Origin: Mesobacillus subterraneus
GTDB lineage: Bacteria > Bacillota > Bacilli > Bacillales > Cytobacillaceae
Direction: 5' to 3'
Assembly (NCBI RefSeq): GCF_003937825.1
Contig: NZ_RSFW01000015.1
Location: 62,001 to 126,000, forward strand
DNA length: 64,000 nucleotides
The notes beneath the pieces were generated by a model that saw only the letters and a list, made by a program, of their open reading frames with translations, searched no databases and was not told where the DNA came from. The position numbers were made by a program, and so were the translations under genes. This document shows, piece by piece, positions 61,269 through 64,000 of this stretch (position 1 is its first letter; the number at the start of each line of letters is the position of its first letter).

Positions 61269-61960
61269 TGAGTCGATATTCAATTGAAGATTTCGTAAAA
61301 AATACAAGGCAGCAGGATAAGGGGGAAGGACTTTTCGAATTAGAAACCGCAAGGATGCTCGAGATTAACCTGAATGGGCAGATCTGGTCCAAAGCAGGTG
61401 CGATGATCTCGTACAGGGGCAATATTAAATTCGAGCGTGAAGGGGTGCTTGAACACGGGCTGGGCAAAATGTTCAAGAAAGCCTTGACCGGTGAGGGGAC
61501 TTCCCTGATGAAGGCAACAGGGAATGGGAAACTCTATCTGGCGGATCAGGGGAAAAAGATCTCAATCCTGAATCTGCAAAATGACGCTATCTTTGTAAAT
61601 GGTAATGACCTTCTCGCCTTCGAACCTTCCATCAGCTGGGATATCAAACTGATGCGCAGAGTTGCTGGGATGCTTTCAGGCGGATTGTTCAACGTGCGTC
61701 TTGAAGGGACAGGGATGGTCGCGATAACCTCGCATTATGAACCACTCACCCTGCTGGTGACACCAGATAATCCCGTTTATACAGATCCGAATGCTACTGT
61801 TGCCTGGTCAGGAAACCTTCAACCGGAATTTGTGACAGATATTTCGTTCAAGACCTTTATTGGCCGGGGCAGCGGCGAATCAATCCAGATGAAATTCAGC
61901 GGCCAGGGGTTTGTCGTCGTCCAGCCGTTCGAAGAAGTTTACTATACTCCTCAGAGTTAA
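61265..61960 (+). CDS. AIM24 family protein
   Basis: This 231-residue beta-helical protein has the AIM24 pattern: [60 protein letters not shown] and [19 protein letters not shown]. The family occurs in yeast mitochondria and bacteria, and its role is unclear. AGGAGG lies before two adjacent ATG codons (61265, 61268); either may be used. Coupled to the methyltransferase. A bidirectional terminator separates it from metA. Confidence 0.85.
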   Translation: MMSRYSIEDFVKNTRQQDKGEGLFELETARMLEINLNGQIWSKAGAMISYRGNIKFEREGVLEHGLGKMFKKALTGEGTSLMKATGNGKLYLADQGKKISILNLQNDAIFVNGNDLLAFEPSISWDIKLMRRVAGMLSGGLFNVRLEGTGMVAITSHYEPLTLLVTPDNPVYTDPNATVAWSGNLQPEFVTDISFKTFIGRGSGESIQMKFSGQGFVVVQPFEEVYYTPQS

Positions 61961-62060
61961 GCTGACATATAACCAATTTTTGAATCCACTGCAGCTGAAA
62001 TTCAGGCAAGGTACAATCAAATGGCGGCAGGCCGCCCTGCTATCCTCGTATATGATATAA

Positions 62061-62090
62061 AAAAGGCATCGATTAAAATCGATGCCTTTT
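62061..62090. terminator. Bidirectional terminator between the AIM24 gene and metA
   Basis: AAAAGGCATCGATT / AATCGATGCCTTTT perfect 14-bp stem. The 61961-62060 stretch before it shows nothing. Confidence 0.88.
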
Positions 62091-62999
62091 CTAATCCCAT
62101 TCAAAAGGAGTTTCCTGGTATACATAGTAATTCAGCCAATTTGAAAAGAAGAGGTGGGCATGAGACCTCCACCGGTTGGCTGGAGGCATTTCCGGACTGT
62201 CGCCTGGAAAGTAGTTATCCGGCATTTGAATGTCAATGCCTCGGGACCGATCACGCTTATATTCCTCTGCAAGTGTAGTAGCTTCATATTCGAGATGTCC
62301 GGTGATCATGATTCTTCTCCCGTCATTGGAGGAAATGATCAATGGGCCTGCTTCTTCAGATATTGCGAGCAGTTTCAATTCGTTGCTGCCCAGCAATTCC
62401 TCCTTGCTAATATCGGTGTTTCTGGAATGAGGAGCAAGGAACTCATCGTCGAATCCTCTTAACAGCTTTTCATTTTGATCAAGGACACGATGCTTGTATA
62501 TTCCTGAGCATTTTCTAGGAAGCTCATACTTTTGTATACCATAATGGTGATATAATGCAGCCTGGGCTCCCCAGCAGATGTGCATGGTAGATGTCACATT
62601 CGTACTGGTCCAATCGAGGATTTCCTTCAGCTCCGGCCAATAATCCACTTCCTCGAAAGCCAGCAGTTCAATTGGTGCACCTGTAATGATCATGCCATCA
62701 TATTTCTTTTCTTTTATATCTCTGAAGGCCATATAAAATTCCTCCAGGTGGTTTTTGGAAGTAGTCTTGGATTCATATGTAGCCGTTTTCAGGAATGTTA
62801 TATTGACCTGAATAGGTGTATTGCCGAGTAATCTCAGCAGTTGTCTTTCGGTTTTTTCCTTCTCAGGCATCAGGTTCAGGATCACGATATTCAATGGGCG
62901 GATGTCCTGCTGTGAGGCCCGCCCCTCATCCATGATGAAAATATTTTCCTTCTCGAGGATTTCTCTGGCGGGAAGGTGCTGTGGGATTTTGATTGGCAA
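62091..62999 (-). CDS. metA: Homoserine O-acetyltransferase MetA (MetAA)
   Basis: This 302-residue methionine-pathway enzyme has the catalytic Cys142 in [16 protein letters not shown] and the His-Glu pair in MITGHLEYE. Position 111 is Glu ([13 protein letters not shown]); in the B. cereus enzyme Glu111 selects acetyl-CoA while Gly selects succinyl-CoA, so acetylation is predicted. The start is TTG 62999 with AAGGAGG seven bases before it. Confidence 0.93.
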   Translation of the reverse strand: MPIKIPQHLPAREILEKENIFIMDEGRASQQDIRPLNIVILNLMPEKEKTERQLLRLLGNTPIQVNITFLKTATYESKTTSKNHLEEFYMAFRDIKEKKYDGMIITGAPIELLAFEEVDYWPELKEILDWTSTNVTSTMHICWGAQAALYHHYGIQKYELPRKCSGIYKHRVLDQNEKLLRGFDDEFLAPHSRNTDISKEELLGSNELKLLAISEEAGPLIISSNDGRRIMITGHLEYEATTLAEEYKRDRSRGIDIQMPDNYFPGDSPEMPPANRWRSHAHLFFSNWLNYYVYQETPFEWD

Positions 63000-63036
63000 T
63001 GGATAACCTCCTTATTTAGTCGAAGTTTTACTATTT

Positions 63037-63065
63037 ATTATAGTCAGAATTCTTTTCTGGAGCAA
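63037..63065 (-). promoter_or_regulatory. Sigma-A promoter of metA
   Basis: On the minus strand TTGCTC, 17 bases, TATAAT. The predicted start near 63030 gives a leader of only about 31 nt, too short for a SAM riboswitch. Confidence 0.65.
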
Positions 63066-63176
63066 TTGGCTAAAGGGAAATTTTTATTACAGTTGAATAT
63101 TTTTCCCCTGATAGTAAATCTCTGATGGTAGAATATAAAGTGGTAAGCATATAGAGATTATCTGGGGGGATTGGAA

Positions 63177-64000
63177 ATGGGAACAAACATTCAAGTAAAG
63201 TCAGATATCGAAATTGCTCGTGAAAGTGAAATGAAACCTATTGTAGAAATTGCTGAGAGGATTGGCCTCAGTCCCGATGACATCGAAATGTTCGGAAAGT
63301 ATAAGGCCAAATTGTCGTCAGAAGTACTCGCCAGATTAAAAACGAAGGAGAGCGGGAAAGTTGTCCTTGTTACGGCGATTAATCCGACTCCGGCTGGAGA
63401 AGGAAAATCGACTGTTACAGTCGGGCTGGCAGACGCATTGAATAAACTTGGGCAAAAGACGATGATTGCCATGCGCGAACCTTCACTGGGTCCAACGATG
63501 GGAATCAAGGGCGGCGCTACTGGAGGCGGCTATGCCCAAGTGCTTCCGATGGAGGATATCAACCTCCACTTTACTGGAGACCTTCATGCGATCACAACTG
63601 CGAATAATGCACTTGCTGCTTTGATCGACAACCACATGCAGCAAGGCAATCTATTGAATATAGATCAGCGGAGAATCGTTTGGAAACGGGCGCTTGACCT
63701 GAATGACCGGGCTTTGAGGAAAGTGGTGATTGGGCTTGGCGGACCGCTGCAGGGAGTGCCGCGTGAAGATGGCTTTGATATTACGGTGGCTTCTGAGATC
63801 ATGGCCGTTCTCTGCCTTGCCAGCGACTTAAAAGATTTGAAACGCAGACTGGCCAAGATGGTTGTTGCCTATAATTATGACAGACAGCCTGTTACTGTAG
63901 GTGACCTAGGCGTTGAAGGAGCATTGACGCTTCTGCTGAAGGAAGCGGTTAAACCGAACCTTGTGCAGACAATCGAACACACACCGGCTTTGATCCATGG
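63177..64000 (+). CDS. fhs: Formate-tetrahydrofolate ligase, N-terminal part (3' truncated)
   Basis: The first 274 codons of the family, open to the window edge. It ligates formate to tetrahydrofolate with ATP. The P-loop is [20 protein letters not shown] near residue 69, followed by [20 protein letters not shown] and the conserved [22 protein letters not shown] 63177 follows GGGGGGA. It is divergent from metA; one-carbon and methionine metabolism are related, but co-regulation is not shown. Confidence 0.93.
   Translation, partial: MGTNIQVKSDIEIARESEMKPIVEIAERIGLSPDDIEMFGKYKAKLSSEVLARLKTKESGKVVLVTAINPTPAGEGKSTVTVGLADALNKLGQKTMIAMREPSLGPTMGIKGGATGGGYAQVLPMEDINLHFTGDLHAITTANNALAALIDNHMQQGNLLNIDQRRIVWKRALDLNDRALRKVVIGLGGPLQGVPREDGFDITVASEIMAVLCLASDLKDLKRRLAKMVVAYNYDRQPVTVGDLGVEGALTLLLKEAVKPNLVQTIEHTPALIH

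Noticed and set aside
63000-63176. SAM riboswitch in front of metA
   Set aside because: The region is too short and AT-rich, lacks the S-box helices, and a good promoter lies 38 bp before the start codon.

Overview
The window is chromosomal DNA of a low-to-mid GC, endospore-forming Bacillaceae close to Bacillus/Mesobacillus. The evidence is SASP genes (sspM, sspL), coat genes (cotD, yppG), rnpB of the Bacillus type, G-rich ribosome binding sites, and gene order matching the B. subtilis birA-panBCD-dinG-ypmAB-aspB-asnS-dnaD-nth-ypoC / ponA-recU / yppC-sspM-yppE-yppF-yppG / mrfAB-cotD-ypsA-gpsB-rnpB-ypsC / ypwA / bpsAB-dynA / ypcP / topB / mntR / metA backbone. Gene calls rest on remembered family sequences and motifs; no search was run. 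I saw no prophage, insertion sequence, tRNA or CRISPR array.

Regions. 1-20.3 kb: housekeeping genes (tail of cca, birA, pantothenate operon with a structured leader, dinG, aspB, asnS, dnaD, nth, then ponA-recU on the minus strand, then small sporulation genes). 20.4-23.2 kb: small heat-shock protein, hybrid cluster protein (hcp) under a perfect FNR box, and a cysteine-free Crp/Fnr regulator. 23.4-30.6 kb: the mitomycin repair pair mrfAB with a LexA-like box, then cotD, ypsA, gpsB, rnpB and ypsC. 30.65-30.98 kb: a non-coding 52-bp tandem repeat.

31.3-43 kb is the accessory region: a tight minus-strand operon (two DUF2249 proteins, a polytopic membrane protein, a DUF59 protein), a second Crp/Fnr regulator, a divergent quinol nitric oxide reductase, a third DUF2249 gene, two tiny zinc ribbons and a ba3-type oxidase (subunits I, II, IIa). 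Five promoters here and at hcp carry TGTGA-N6-TCACA-like dyads centred 41.5 bp upstream of the predicted start, with 31-35 nt leaders. I infer one locally encoded Crp/Fnr regulon for nitric oxide, nitrosative stress or low oxygen, with DUF2249 proteins of unknown function at its centre. A sixth dyad lies between the oxidase operon and a zinc-ribbon gene.

43-64 kb: an SDR, type III polyketide synthase with its methyltransferase, a possible Fur-controlled 28-residue membrane peptide, two-headed dynamin DynA, sulfurtransferase, ypcP, sspL, RNase H-like genes, cspD, HD-GYP protein, topoisomerase III, mntR, a methyltransferase-AIM24 pair, metA, and the start of fhs.
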